A stretch of 64,000 bases of DNA from the NCBI RefSeq assembly GCF_017808105.1, contig NZ_JADBHF010000016.1, positions 1 through 64,000 of the forward strand, written 5' to 3'. Below the pieces are notes generated by a model. The model was not told the origin of the DNA and searched no databases. It saw nothing but the letters and a program-made list of their open reading frames with translations. The DNA is from Brevibacterium renqingii (GTDB lineage Bacteria; Actinomycetota; Actinomycetes; Actinomycetales; Brevibacteriaceae). Below, in pieces: positions 37,817-46,596 of this stretch (its first letter is position 1; each line of letters opens with the position of its first letter). The position numbers and the translations under genes are program-made.

Positions 37817-39301
37817 TCAGTCGTTGGTGGGGAATCCGAGGTTGAGACCTCCGTGGCTGGGATCGAGCCAGCGTGAGGTCACGACCTTGCCGCGGGTGAA
37901 GAAGTGGACCCCTTCCTCGCCGTAGGCGTGTGTGTCGCCGAACAGGGAGTTCTTCCATCCTCCGAAGGAGTAGTGGCCCACGGGGACGGGGATCGGCACG
38001 TTGATGCCGACCATCCCGACCTCGACTTCGTTCTCGTAGCGCCGGGCCGCTCCACCGTCGTTGGTGAAGATCGCGGTGCCGTTGCCGTAGGGGTTCGCGT
38101 TGATGAGGTCGAGGCCTTCGTCGTAGCCGGCGACCCGGACGACGCAGAGCACGGGCCCGAAGATCTCGTCGGTGTAGATCGACATATCGGTCGTGACCTC
38201 GTGGAACAGGGTCGGGTTGAGGAAGAAGCCGTCCGCGTGATCGTGCTCGCGTCCGTCGAGGACGAGTTCGGCGCCGGACTCGACTCCCGCGTCGATGTAG
38301 CCGGCGACCTTGTCGCGGTGAGCGGCGGTGACGAGCGGTCCCATGTCCGGCTCCTCCGTCCCGTCGCCGACGCGCAGGGTGCGGGTGCGCTCGGCGATCT
38401 TGCTCACGAGCTCATCGGCGATCGATTCGACGGCGACGACCACGGAGATCGCCATGCACCGCTCCCCTGCCGCACCGTAGCCGGCGTTGACCGCGGCGTC
38501 GGCGGCGAGATCGAGGTCGGCATCGGGCAGGACGAGCATGTGGTTCTTCGCCCCGCCGAGGGCCTGGACCCGCTTGCCGGCCGCCGTGCCGTTCTCATAG
38601 ACGTACTTCGCGATCGGGGTCGATCCGACGAAGGACACCGAGGCCACCTCGGGGCTTTCGAGGATCGTATCGACGGCTTCCTTGTCACCGTGGACGACGT
38701 TGAAGACGCCGTCGGGCAGACCCGCTTCCTTCCACAGTTCGGCGATCCAGTTCGCGGCCGAGGGATCCTTCTCCGAGGGCTTGAGCACGACGGTGTTGCC
38801 GGCTGCGATGGCGACGGGGAAGAACCACATCGGCACCATGGCCGGGAAGTTGAAGGGCGAGATGATCGCGGCGACGCCGAGGGGCTGGCGCAGCGAGTGG
38901 ACATCGACGTTCGTCGAGGCGTTCTCGGTGTGGCCGCCCTTGAGGTGGCCGGCGATGCCGCAGGCGAATTCGACAACCTCCTGGCCGCGGGCGACCTCGC
39001 CGAGGGCGTCGGAGACGACCTTGCCGTGTTCGGCGGTGATGATCTCCGCCAGCTCCTGCTTGCGCGCATTGAGCAGCTCGCGGAAGGAGAAGAGGACGGA
39101 GGTCCGCTTCGCCAGCGAGGTGTCTCGCCATGCGGGGAACGCCTCGGCGGCCGCGGAGATCGCCGACTCCACGGTCTCCTTCGAACCGAGCGCCACCTGG
39201 CCGCGCACGACTCCGGTGGCGGGGTTCGTGATATCGCCGAGGCGGGTGTCGGTGCTCGCAGCGACGGTCTGTCCGTTGATCCAATGGGAGAGGGTGGGCA
39301 T
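37817..39301 (-). CDS. mmsA: CoA-acylating methylmalonate-semialdehyde dehydrogenase
   Basis: 494 residues of the aldehyde dehydrogenase superfamily. HWINGQTV at the N-terminus, PFNFPAMVPMWFFPVAIAAGN, VGSTPIAKYVYENG and LGGAKNHMLVLPDADLD are diagnostic of MmsA. The catalytic Cys is in YGAAGERCMAISV, and NPYGNGTAIFTNDG also matches. The enzyme oxidises methylmalonate or malonate semialdehyde to propionyl- or acetyl-CoA with loss of CO2. It and the aminotransferase form a two-gene operon. It is divergent from the PucR gene, which is probably its regulator. Confidence 0.93.
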   Translation of the reverse strand: MPTLSHWINGQTVAASTDTRLGDITNPATGVVRGQVALGSKETVESAISAAAEAFPAWRDTSLAKRTSVLFSFRELLNARKQELAEIITAEHGKVVSDALGEVARGQEVVEFACGIAGHLKGGHTENASTNVDVHSLRQPLGVAAIISPFNFPAMVPMWFFPVAIAAGNTVVLKPSEKDPSAANWIAELWKEAGLPDGVFNVVHGDKEAVDTILESPEVASVSFVGSTPIAKYVYENGTAAGKRVQALGGAKNHMLVLPDADLDLAADAAVNAGYGAAGERCMAISVVVAVESIADELVSKIAERTRTLRVGDGTEEPDMGPLVTAAHRDKVAGYIDAGVESGAELVLDGREHDHADGFFLNPTLFHEVTTDMSIYTDEIFGPVLCVVRVAGYDEGLDLINANPYGNGTAIFTNDGGAARRYENEVEVGMVGINVPIPVPVGHYSFGGWKNSLFGDTHAYGEEGVHFFTRGKVVTSRWLDPSHGGLNLGFPTND

Positions 39302-39416
39302 AGGGCGTCCTTCTTCGTCGTCGATGATGGTCGGTTGAGTCCATCCTCCGCCCGCGCGCCCGCCCAGAACAGCGCCAGACTGTCAGGATCGGAGCCACCG
39401 GTTTTACACTGTGTCA

Positions 39417-41192
39417 ATGGAGACTTCGAGGCAATCGTTCACTCGGCGAGCCGGCGCACCCACGGACGACGCAAATCCGCCCGGTGCGGCCGAACAGGAG
39501 GCCGGCGGAGGATCACTGAGCATCGCCGATCTGCTCGGGTTCGCAGAGGTCAGCAGCGCCGATCCCGAGGTCCTCGCGGACGCACAGGAGCTGCGCCGAA
39601 CGATCCGCTGGGTGCACATCGCCGACTCCGAGCACGTCGAACGCTTCCTCGAGGGCGGGGAGCTCGTCCTCACCACGGCCACCACTTTCCGTCGTTCGCC
39701 CGCGGCCGTCTCGGAATTCCTCGATCAGCTCGAACGTGCGGGCGCCGCCGGAACGATCGTCGAACTCGTCGATGCGGATTCGGCCCCCGACGAGGAGGCG
39801 AGCGCGATAGTGCGCGCGGCCGCCTCGGGACGCGAGCTGCCGGTCATCCTGCTGCCGCATCGGGTCAAGTTCGTCAGGATCACCGAGCTCGCTCATCGGC
39901 GGATCCTCGCCCAGCAGATCTCCCGGCTCGAGCACGCGCGCGAAATCCACGAGACCTACACACGGCTGAGTTTGGATCAGGCCGACGCGCAGACGATCGT
40001 CGACCGCACCGCCGAGCTGCTCGGCACACCGGTGGTCCTCGAGGACGTCGCCCATCGGGTGCTCGCCCACGCCGGACACGGTTCGCGGTCCCTGACCCAG
40101 AAATGGGCGGATCTCGTCACCGGGGCCGCCACCTCGCCCGGGGCGGGTGAGACAGGGAGCTGGAGGCAGACCCCGGTCGGTCTGCGCACCCGGCGGTGGG
40201 GGCGTCTGGTCGTGCCCGGCCCTGATCGGACGGCCGCGGCTGTCGACCAGATCATCGAGCGTGCCGGCGAGGCCCTGACGCTGACCCGCATGGCCGACCG
40301 CGACGAACAGGATCTGCTGCTGCAGGCGCAGAGCGGTCTGATCAGGGAGATCTCTGACTCCGAGGGGCTCGACGAACGCTCGGCACTGGACCGCGCCCGA
40401 TCCCTGGGCTTCACTCCCGTTGAAGGGGCCGAACTCACCCCGGTCGTCATCCGGCTCGACCAGGACCCCGAGACCGATCCGACCCGTGTCCAGCTGCAGG
40501 AGCGCGGGCTGACGCAGGAGGTCGTCTCCGCCGTCTCGCGGCTGGGTCTGTGCTGCCTGATGATCAGTCTGCAGTCGGGCGTCTTCGGTTTCGTCCTCGC
40601 CCCGGCCCGTCGCGCGAGATCACGGAGGTCGACGACGATCACTGCGGTCTCCGATGACCTCCTCGCCCGCCTCCTCGCGCAGCTCGAGGGACATACGGCG
40701 AGCTGGGTCGTCGGGGCCGGGCGGCCCAGCACCTCCCTGCTCGGCGCCGTCTCCCGGCTCGAGGCGGCGTCGCAGGTCGCCGAGGTCGCCTCCACCCTCG
40801 ATGTCCGTGAACGGTCCTTCTACCGCTCCTCGGACGTCCGCCTCCGGGGGCTGCTGGCGCTTCTGGCGGAGGACTCGCGCCTGCGGGCCTTCGCCGAAGG
40901 CGAGCTCGGGCCGCTGCTCGGCGACGCCACCGGCGACGGCGTCCGCCGCAGCCGTGAACGCCTCGAAGGAGCGCCCCGGACCGCCTCCGACGACGAGCTC
41001 CTCGACTTCCTCGAGCTCTACCTCGCCCACGGCGGGAACAAGTCGGCGATGGCGCGGGCCGGGTACCTGTCCCGGCCCGCGCTCTACGCGCGGATCACGA
41101 AGCTGCAGGACCGCCTCGGCGTCTCACTCGACGATCCGGAATCGCGCACGGCACTCCACGTCGCTCTGCTGTGGTGGCGGCTGCACGGCTGA
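39417..41192 (+). CDS. PucR-family transcriptional regulator
   Basis: 591 residues. The N-terminal PucR sensor domain (residues 35-155; LSIADLLGFAEVSSADPEVLAD, IRWVHIADSEHVERFLEGGELVLTTATTF) is followed by a GAF/GGDEF-like middle and a C-terminal HTH_30 (about 530-590; LLDFLELYLAHGGNKSAMARAGYLSRPALYARITKLQDRLG). PucR-type proteins control purine, GABA and amine catabolism. It faces mmsA and the aminotransferase over a 115-base spacer, so it is the likely regulator of that operon. TACACT (39405-39410) ends 6 bases before ATG 39417, so the transcript may be leaderless; a GTG at 39411 is an alternative start. Confidence 0.87.
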   Translation: METSRQSFTRRAGAPTDDANPPGAAEQEAGGGSLSIADLLGFAEVSSADPEVLADAQELRRTIRWVHIADSEHVERFLEGGELVLTTATTFRRSPAAVSEFLDQLERAGAAGTIVELVDADSAPDEEASAIVRAAASGRELPVILLPHRVKFVRITELAHRRILAQQISRLEHAREIHETYTRLSLDQADAQTIVDRTAELLGTPVVLEDVAHRVLAHAGHGSRSLTQKWADLVTGAATSPGAGETGSWRQTPVGLRTRRWGRLVVPGPDRTAAAVDQIIERAGEALTLTRMADRDEQDLLLQAQSGLIREISDSEGLDERSALDRARSLGFTPVEGAELTPVVIRLDQDPETDPTRVQLQERGLTQEVVSAVSRLGLCCLMISLQSGVFGFVLAPARRARSRRSTTITAVSDDLLARLLAQLEGHTASWVVGAGRPSTSLLGAVSRLEAASQVAEVASTLDVRERSFYRSSDVRLRGLLALLAEDSRLRAFAEGELGPLLGDATGDGVRRSRERLEGAPRTASDDELLDFLELYLAHGGNKSAMARAGYLSRPALYARITKLQDRLGVSLDDPESRTALHVALLWWRLHG

Positions 41193-41226
41193 CGACGTCG
41201 GGCCAGGCGTCCTCCGCGTCGTCGGG

Positions 41227-42264
41227 TCAGTCGAACAGCGCGCGGATGGTGTCGGTGACGGGGATTCCGCGCTCGGCCGCCTCGGCGCGATTGGCATAGC
41301 GACGATCGCCTGGCAGACGCTCCATCCCCGCGCCACGGAGCATGTCGACGAACCCCTGGACTCGGGCAGGATAGGCCTCGTTCCCGCCCCGCTCGGGGTC
41401 GATGACGATGTAGAGCTGGCCTGTGCGGAAGGTGTGGGCCCCCTCGGGCGCCTCGGCATCGATCTCGAAGGTGAAGGCGCCGCCGGTGAGTCCGGCCGCG
41501 AGAGTCTCGATCATGAACGACAGCATCGCGCCCTTGTGCCCGCCGAAGGGCCGGATGCCGCCTCCGTCGAGGATGTCGTTCGGATCCGTGCTGGCGACAC
41601 CGGCCGAGTCGACGCCGGTGCCGACCGGAGCCTCTTCGCCTTCGGTACGCAGCAGCTGGAGGTCGCCATGGGACATCGAGGAGGTGGAGAAGTCGAAGAC
41701 GACGGGGTCTGCCTCGGCGACGGGAGTCGCGAAGCCGAAGGGGTTCGTGCTGAAGACGGGGCACGTTGCGCCCTCGGGGACGACGGCGAGCTTGCCGCTG
41801 GCGATCATCCCCATCGCGACCCGACCGTCGCGGGCGAAGGACTCGAGCTCGGGCCACAGGGCGCTGAAGTGGTGGGTGTTGCGCAGGGCGACGACCGCGA
41901 CGCCGGTGTCTGCCAGCGCCTGCTCGATCTGCGGTCCTGCGGCGGCCAATGCCGGCTGCGCGAAGCCGTTGCGTCCGTCGATGCGGACGAAGGAGGCGCC
42001 GGCGACCTCGACGCTCGCCTCGGCGGTTCCGTCCGCCCACCCGCGCTCGAGCGAATCCAGATAGCCGGCCACCCGGAAGACTCCGTGGCTGAGCGTGCCG
42101 TCGCGCTCGCAGGAGGCGCAGTTGGTCGCCAGCACTCGGGCAGTCGCCGGGGCGGCACCGGCGGCGGTGAGCTTCGATTCGATCGCCGCGACGAGATCCT
42201 CGAAGGTGATGCGCTCCGCTCCCCGAGGCTCCTCGGCTCCTTTTGCCGCCCCATTGCCGCTCAT
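41227..42264 (-). CDS. Ldh2-family NAD(P)-dependent oxidoreductase (imino acid or 2-keto acid reductase)
   Basis: 345 residues of the malate/L-lactate dehydrogenase YlbC type. SHGVFRVAGYLDSLERG, VALRNTHHFSALWPELE (with catalytic His) and GFATPV..DPVVFDFSTSSMSHGDL are the family landmarks. Members include delta-1-piperideine/pyrroline-2-carboxylate reductase and ureidoglycolate dehydrogenase. Beside a proline-racemase-family enzyme and an amino-acid transporter, an imino acid reductase is the best guess. It is divergent from the transporter genes, and a TTGTCATACAA palindrome lies 28 bases upstream of the ATG. C-terminus TVxDTIRALFD is complete. Activity not provable from sequence. Confidence 0.8.
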   Translation of the reverse strand: MSGNGAAKGAEEPRGAERITFEDLVAAIESKLTAAGAAPATARVLATNCASCERDGTLSHGVFRVAGYLDSLERGWADGTAEASVEVAGASFVRIDGRNGFAQPALAAAGPQIEQALADTGVAVVALRNTHHFSALWPELESFARDGRVAMGMIASGKLAVVPEGATCPVFSTNPFGFATPVAEADPVVFDFSTSSMSHGDLQLLRTEGEEAPVGTGVDSAGVASTDPNDILDGGGIRPFGGHKGAMLSFMIETLAAGLTGGAFTFEIDAEAPEGAHTFRTGQLYIVIDPERGGNEAYPARVQGFVDMLRGAGMERLPGDRRYANRAEAAERGIPVTDTIRALFD

Positions 42265-42292
42265 CTGACTCGCCTCTCAAAAATAGACATCT

Positions 42293-42303
42293 TTGTCATA
42301 CAA
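42293..42303. promoter_or_regulatory. GntR-type operator, site 1
   Basis: TTGTCATACAA, the reverse complement of the site at 50041-50051, in the spacer just upstream of the Ldh2-type gene. Perfectly palindromic at its TTGT...ACAA ends, as for FCD-type GntR proteins. The binder is inferred. Confidence 0.55.
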
Positions 42304-42400
42304 CATCAAGCCGTCTTGAATCGTCTCCGTCCAATGTAACTGTTGCATGTCAATCTTGCCTACATGTGTCGCAAATCACGAACGTTCACTATAAGGTCGA

Positions 42401-42411
42401 TTGTATGACAC
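42401..42411. promoter_or_regulatory. GntR-type operator, site 2
   Basis: TTGTATGACAC, identical to site 3 except for the last base, about 100 bases upstream of the ABC transporter operon. The preceding A and the CTTGA that follows also recur near site 3. Confidence 0.5.
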
Positions 42412-42512
42412 TTGACGGTTCGTTGTGTCGCTTCGCCTCCAGGCGAAGTTCCGTCGATGTTCCCAGCCCCCGGTCCGACGACCGTGCCGGGGCATGACGA
42501 AGAGAGACAAAG

Positions 42513-43355
42513 ATGTCCAAGACAAGTCAGATCATCATTGCCATCGTCGGGGTCATAGTCCTCGCCCTCGCCGGAGGCTACTTCGGGGCCGGTCTGCGAT
42601 CAGGTTCCGGCGCCGGAGGCACCGAGAACGGCGCGTGGATCGAGAAGATCAAGGACCAGGGCGAACTGCGCGTGGGCATCGCCTCGGCGCCGCCCATGAC
42701 CGGCGAGCAGGAGAACGGCAAGATGGGAGGCCCGAACGTCCTCCCCCTGCAGAATCTCGCCAAGGAGATGGGCGTGAAGTTCACCCCGGTCGCCGCCGAA
42801 TGGTCGAAGATGGTCTCCGGCCTCCAAGCCGACCGATTCGACGTCGGCGCCTACCTCGATGCGACGTCGGAGCGATCCCTGGCGATCCAGTTCACCGACC
42901 CCGTCTACACCTACGAGGGCGTGTGGATCGTCAAGGCCGACTCCGGCCTCAAATCAACCGAGGACATCGTCGACTCCGGCAAGGGCATCGCCGTGGCTTC
43001 CGGCACCTCCTATGAACGACGAGTCCAGGAGTTCGACGTCGACATCGTCAACGCCGAGGCCATCCCCCAGTCGATCACGGCCATGGAGGCCGGACGCGCG
43101 ATCGCAGCCTTCGGTGACCTGCCGACTCTGGCCGACGCCGCCCAGAAGAACAAGTCGCTGAAGATCGTCCGTCCCGATCCGGTGATCTTCAAGAGCGACT
43201 CGAACTATGGGGTGAGCCCCGATATCGACGCCCGCTCCCTGCAGATCATCAACATCGCGATCCAGAATGCGAAGAACGACGGCTCCTTCCAGGCTGCCCT
43301 CGACAAAGCCGGTGTCGTCGACCCCTCGGACCTCGGCGATCTCGAAATGAAGTGA
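42513..43355 (+). CDS. Polar amino-acid ABC transporter substrate-binding protein
   Basis: 280 residues. A single N-terminal hydrophobic helix (IIIAIVGVIVLALAGGYFGAG, residues 7-27) has no lipobox Cys, so the protein is anchored or released differently from the usual actinobacterial lipoprotein. The family-3 solute-binding fold follows: GELRVGIASAPPMTG, MVSGLQADRFDVGAYLDATSERSLAIQFTDPVYTYEGVWIV, ITAMEAGRAIAAFGDLPTLADAA. The permease gene starts 25 bases later. The ligand is inferred from neighbours to be an imino acid such as proline or hydroxyproline. Confidence 0.85.
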   Translation: MSKTSQIIIAIVGVIVLALAGGYFGAGLRSGSGAGGTENGAWIEKIKDQGELRVGIASAPPMTGEQENGKMGGPNVLPLQNLAKEMGVKFTPVAAEWSKMVSGLQADRFDVGAYLDATSERSLAIQFTDPVYTYEGVWIVKADSGLKSTEDIVDSGKGIAVASGTSYERRVQEFDVDIVNAEAIPQSITAMEAGRAIAAFGDLPTLADAAQKNKSLKIVRPDPVIFKSDSNYGVSPDIDARSLQIINIAIQNAKNDGSFQAALDKAGVVDPSDLGDLEMK

Positions 43356-43380
43356 CGACGATGATCGACGAGGAGACATC

Positions 43381-44112
43381 ATGAACTATCAATTCGACTG
43401 GAGCGTCGTCACGAGCAACTTCCCCCGGCTGCTCGATGGCCTGCTGATGACGCTTGAGATCGCGGTGGTCGTCATCGTACTGAGCATGATCCTGGCGATC
43501 CCCGTGGCGTTCCTGCGCATGTCGAACATCGAGGTCGTCCGCTGGCTTGCGCAGATCTACATCGAGATCTTCCGGTGCACGCCGCTGCTCGTGCAGCTCT
43601 TCTGGGTCTACTACGCCCTGCCGACCCTGACGGGCATCACGATCCCCGGCACGATCTCGGCTGTCATCGCGCTGACGCTCAACCTCACCGCCTTCATGGC
43701 AGAGGCCTATCGCAGCGGATTCCAAGCGGTACCTCCCGAACAGGTCGAGGCGGGCAAGATGCTCAGGCTCTCCCGGGTCCAGCAGATGCGGTACATCATC
43801 GTGCCGCAGGCACTCAAACAGCAGCTGCCCGTGATCCTCTCGCTCAACATCTCGCTGTTCAAGGACACGGCGCTGGTGTCGACGATCGCGGTGGCCGACC
43901 TCATGTTCACAGCGAACAAGATCTCGACCGAGTCCTATCGAGCGCTCGAGATCCTCACCGTAGCCGCGCTGATGTATTTCGTCATCGCATTCCCTGCCTC
44001 GCTCATCCTCAGCAAGATCGAACGCAACCTCATGATGGGCAGCAGTGTGCGCAAGAAGAAGGGACTGGCCGTACAGATGATGCCGAGCGGAAAAGTGAAG
44101 GTGAAGCCATGA
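43381..44112 (+). CDS. Polar amino-acid ABC transporter permease
   Basis: 243 residues, about five spans. The HisMQ-type features are RCTPLLVQLFWVYYALP, YRSGFQAVPPEQVEAGKMLRLSRVQQMRYIIVPQALKQQLP (the EAA loop contacting the ATPase) and SLFKDTALVSTIAVADLM. A single permease gene is present, so it should work as a homodimer. Its stop overlaps the start of the ATPase gene (44109-44112). Confidence 0.9.
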   Translation: MNYQFDWSVVTSNFPRLLDGLLMTLEIAVVVIVLSMILAIPVAFLRMSNIEVVRWLAQIYIEIFRCTPLLVQLFWVYYALPTLTGITIPGTISAVIALTLNLTAFMAEAYRSGFQAVPPEQVEAGKMLRLSRVQQMRYIIVPQALKQQLPVILSLNISLFKDTALVSTIAVADLMFTANKISTESYRALEILTVAALMYFVIAFPASLILSKIERNLMMGSSVRKKKGLAVQMMPSGKVKVKP

Positions 44113-44957
44113 GCGAAACGAATGCCGCCGGGCCGAGCACCACTCATCCGGGGCCCGCTCGAGCAAGTGCGACTCGCACGAATACGGGGCGTGCGATCAC
44201 CGCGAACATCGGCGACGTGCTCGTCTCCTGCCGGGGCCTGCGCAAGAGCTTCGGCGACCGGGAGGTGATGAAGAGCATCGACTTCGACATGCGCGCCGGA
44301 GACATCACCGTGATCATCGGCCGCTCCGGCTCGGGAAAGAGCACCCTGCTGAGGGCCATCGCCGGGCTGACCGACCCGGATGACGGGGAGATGGTCTTCG
44401 ACGGCGAAGTCGTCTTCGCGGATGCCAAGCGGACCCCCGCATGGAAGCAGGTCGACTCACATGTCGGCATGATCTTCCAGAGCTACACGCTCTGGCCGCA
44501 CATGGATGTTCTCAAGAACCTCACCTTGGCCCCGCGCAAACGCTTGGGAATGTCCGAACGCGAGGCTCTCGGAAGAGCTGAGAAGGCTCTCGCCGAGGTG
44601 GGGATGTCCGATCACATCCGGTCGAAGCCCGTCCAGCTCTCGGGAGGTGAGCGCCAACGCGTCGCGATCGCTCGGGCGCTGATGATGCAGCCGAAGCTGC
44701 TGCTCTGCGACGAGATCACCTCGGCGCTCGATCCGCCGGTCGCCGCCGAGGTGCTCGATGTGCTCCGCCGGCTCAAGGAAGAGGAAGGCATCGCCGTAGC
44801 CCTGGTCACGCACGATATGGCCTTCGCCTCGAAAGCCGCGGACCGCGTCGTCTTCTTCCACGAGGGAGAGATCGCGGTGAATGCGACTCCGGACGAGGCT
44901 TTCAACCACACGAACGACCCCGAGCTGAAGAAGTTCATCGAGGCCGTGCGCTTCTGA
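44109..44957 (+). CDS. Polar amino-acid ABC transporter ATP-binding protein
   Basis: 282 residues. A variable 40-residue N-terminus precedes the ATPase: Walker A GRSGSGKST, Q-loop GMIFQSYTLWPH, signature LSGGERQRVAIARAL, Walker B LLLCDEITSALDP and the switch His in VTHDM. It is closest to the GlnQ/HisP type. I took the ATG at 44109 because it overlaps the permease stop. A GC-rich hairpin (44963-44998) follows the stop and ends the operon. Confidence 0.93.
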   Translation: MSETNAAGPSTTHPGPARASATRTNTGRAITANIGDVLVSCRGLRKSFGDREVMKSIDFDMRAGDITVIIGRSGSGKSTLLRAIAGLTDPDDGEMVFDGEVVFADAKRTPAWKQVDSHVGMIFQSYTLWPHMDVLKNLTLAPRKRLGMSEREALGRAEKALAEVGMSDHIRSKPVQLSGGERQRVAIARALMMQPKLLLCDEITSALDPPVAAEVLDVLRRLKEEEGIAVALVTHDMAFASKAADRVVFFHEGEIAVNATPDEAFNHTNDPELKKFIEAVRF

Positions 44958-44962
44958 GCACC

Positions 44963-44998
44963 CGGCGGCCTCCGGGAAGCGATTCTCGGGGGCCGCCG
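44963..44998. terminator. Bidirectional hairpin between converging operons
   Basis: CGGCGGCC (44963-44970) pairs with GGCCGCCG (44991-44998), with CC, GAA/TTC and other pairs extending the stem inward. It lies between the transporter ATPase (plus) and the last gene of the catabolic operon (minus). Confidence 0.7.
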
Positions 44999-45014
44999 TC
45001 TGCGCTTCGGTCCG

Positions 45015-45770
45015 CTAGCGCACGTAGTCCGCGCCGGTGACGTCGATCGTCGAGCCGGTGAGATGCCGGGCGCGGCCCGAGGCGAGGAAGGAGACGAGCT
45101 CGGCGATGTCCTGCGGGGGCGTGATCTCGCGCAGGGGAAGACCTGCGAGCACTCCGTCGGAGACCGCGCCCGCCGCCAGACCCGTGTCGACCCAGCCCGG
45201 TGCGATGGCATAGGCGCACACGCCGAGGTGGCCGTACCCTCGTGCGATCCCCTTCGTGAGGCTGAGCAGTCCGGCCTTGGCCGCACCGTAGGCGAGATGC
45301 TCGGCGTCGTCGCCGCGGTGGGCCGAACGACTGGTGATGTTGATGATCGCTCCCCCGCCCTGCTCGGGAAAGGACAGCAGAGCCTGCCGACACAGATCCG
45401 CCGCCGATAGGAGATTGAGCTGCATGTTCGCGGCCCATCCCCCGGCCCAGTCCGACTCGCCCATGAGCGGTGAAGCGATCCAGGCGCCGGCGTTGTTGAC
45501 CACCGTGTCGATGCCGCCCATGGCCTCGACCGCCTCGGTCCACACCCGCGCAGCCGTCGCGGGAGCGGACAGATCCCCGTGGACGAGGTGGGCCCGGGGA
45601 CCGAGTTCGTCGGTGAGGGCCTGAGCGGCAACCTCGTCGGAGTTGAAGTGGATCGCCACGCTGCCGCCGTCACGGTGGACGGCACGGGTGATCGCGGCAC
45701 CGATCCCCTTCGACGCTCCGGTGACGAGCACTCGCCGGCCCTGCAGTGCTCCCGCAGCCCCTTCGGTCAT
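45015..45770 (-). CDS. Short-chain dehydrogenase/reductase, first copy
   Basis: 251 residues, Rossmann fold. VLVTGASKGIGAAI is the NAD(P) motif, NNAGAW follows, the catalytic Ser is in INITSRSAHRG, and YGAAK carries Tyr and Lys. The C-terminus is LTGSTIDVTGADYV. The ATG at 45770 has AGGAG upstream. It is the last gene of the operon that begins at the GntR gene. SDRs of this kind accompany sugar and amino-acid catabolism; the substrate is unknown. It shares about the same layout as the neighbour at 45847-46590, but they are clearly diverged. Confidence 0.85.
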   Translation of the reverse strand: MTEGAAGALQGRRVLVTGASKGIGAAITRAVHRDGGSVAIHFNSDEVAAQALTDELGPRAHLVHGDLSAPATAARVWTEAVEAMGGIDTVVNNAGAWIASPLMGESDWAGGWAANMQLNLLSAADLCRQALLSFPEQGGGAIINITSRSAHRGDDAEHLAYGAAKAGLLSLTKGIARGYGHLGVCAYAIAPGWVDTGLAAGAVSDGVLAGLPLREITPPQDIAELVSFLASGRARHLTGSTIDVTGADYVR

Positions 45771-45846
45771 GGTCTCTCCTGTCCTCAGGCGGGTCCGGCC
45801 CCGCCTCTTCTCGGTGTCCGGCCCCGCCTCTTCCGGGTGCCCGGTC

Positions 45847-46590
45847 TCAGCCGACCTGCTGGGCTCCGGCGATCTCGATCGCGGCTCCCGAGATGAATGA
45901 GGCTCGGTCACTGAGCAGGAAGGTCGTGAGCTCGGCGACCTCGGCGGGCCGGCCGAGGCGACCGAGCGGAACCGATGCGGCCAGCTCGGATTCGGCGATG
46001 CCGTTGTCGTCGAGCTTCTGCTGCAGCATGGGCGTGAGGATCTCACCGGGGCAGATCGAGTTCGCCCGCACCCCGTGAGCACCGAAGTCCCTGGCCAGGC
46101 TCCTCGTCAGCGAGACCACTGCGGCCTTCGAACTGTTGTAAGCGATGTGCCCGCCCGCCGGCTGCAGTCCCCATTGCGAGGCGATGTTGACGATCGCGGC
46201 GGAATCGGCGTCCTTGAGGGAAGGCAGCGCTGCCCGGCAGAGCCGCATGACGGCGTCGACGTTGACGGCATAGGTCGCCGCCCAGTCGTCCTCGTCGATC
46301 TCGAGCAGGTCGCCTCGACGCATCACTCCGGCGCAGTTGACGAGCCCGTCGACGGCGCCGAGGCGGTCGGTCACCTCGACGAGCAGATCCGCGCAGCCGG
46401 CGGATGTGGACAGATCCGCGAGGAAGGGCGTGACCGCCTCGGCGGGGATGTCCTCACCTGTCGGTCTCGTCGCTTCGACGCGGTCGACCGCCGCCACCCG
46501 CGCCCCCTGTCTCGCGCAGGCCGCGGTGATAGCCGATCCGATGCCGCCGGCTGCTCCGGTGACGATGATCGTGCGTGACTGCAGTTCCAT
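45847..46590 (-). CDS. Short-chain dehydrogenase/reductase, second copy
   Basis: 247 residues. IIVTGAAGGIGSAI binds NAD(P); VNCAGVMRRGDLL, IVNIASQWGLQPAGGHIAYNSSKAAVVSLTRSLA (Ser, Tyr-x-x-x-Lys) and NSICPGEILTPM follow, all as in classical SDRs. The C-terminus ends LLSDRASFISGAAIEIAGAQQVG. The gene lies 6 bases after the stop of the proline-racemase-family gene. Substrate unknown; 2-oxo or hydroxy intermediates of the pathway are possible. Confidence 0.85.
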   Translation of the reverse strand: MELQSRTIIVTGAAGGIGSAITAACARQGARVAAVDRVEATRPTGEDIPAEAVTPFLADLSTSAGCADLLVEVTDRLGAVDGLVNCAGVMRRGDLLEIDEDDWAATYAVNVDAVMRLCRAALPSLKDADSAAIVNIASQWGLQPAGGHIAYNSSKAAVVSLTRSLARDFGAHGVRANSICPGEILTPMLQQKLDDNGIAESELAASVPLGRLGRPAEVAELTTFLLSDRASFISGAAIEIAGAQQVG

Positions 46591-46596
46591 ATCCGT

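Noticed and set aside
37817-39301. 2-oxoglutarate semialdehyde dehydrogenase to complete the hydroxyproline route
   Set aside because: The sequence has the full set of MmsA motifs and pairs with the aminotransferase and PucR rather than with the racemase locus.
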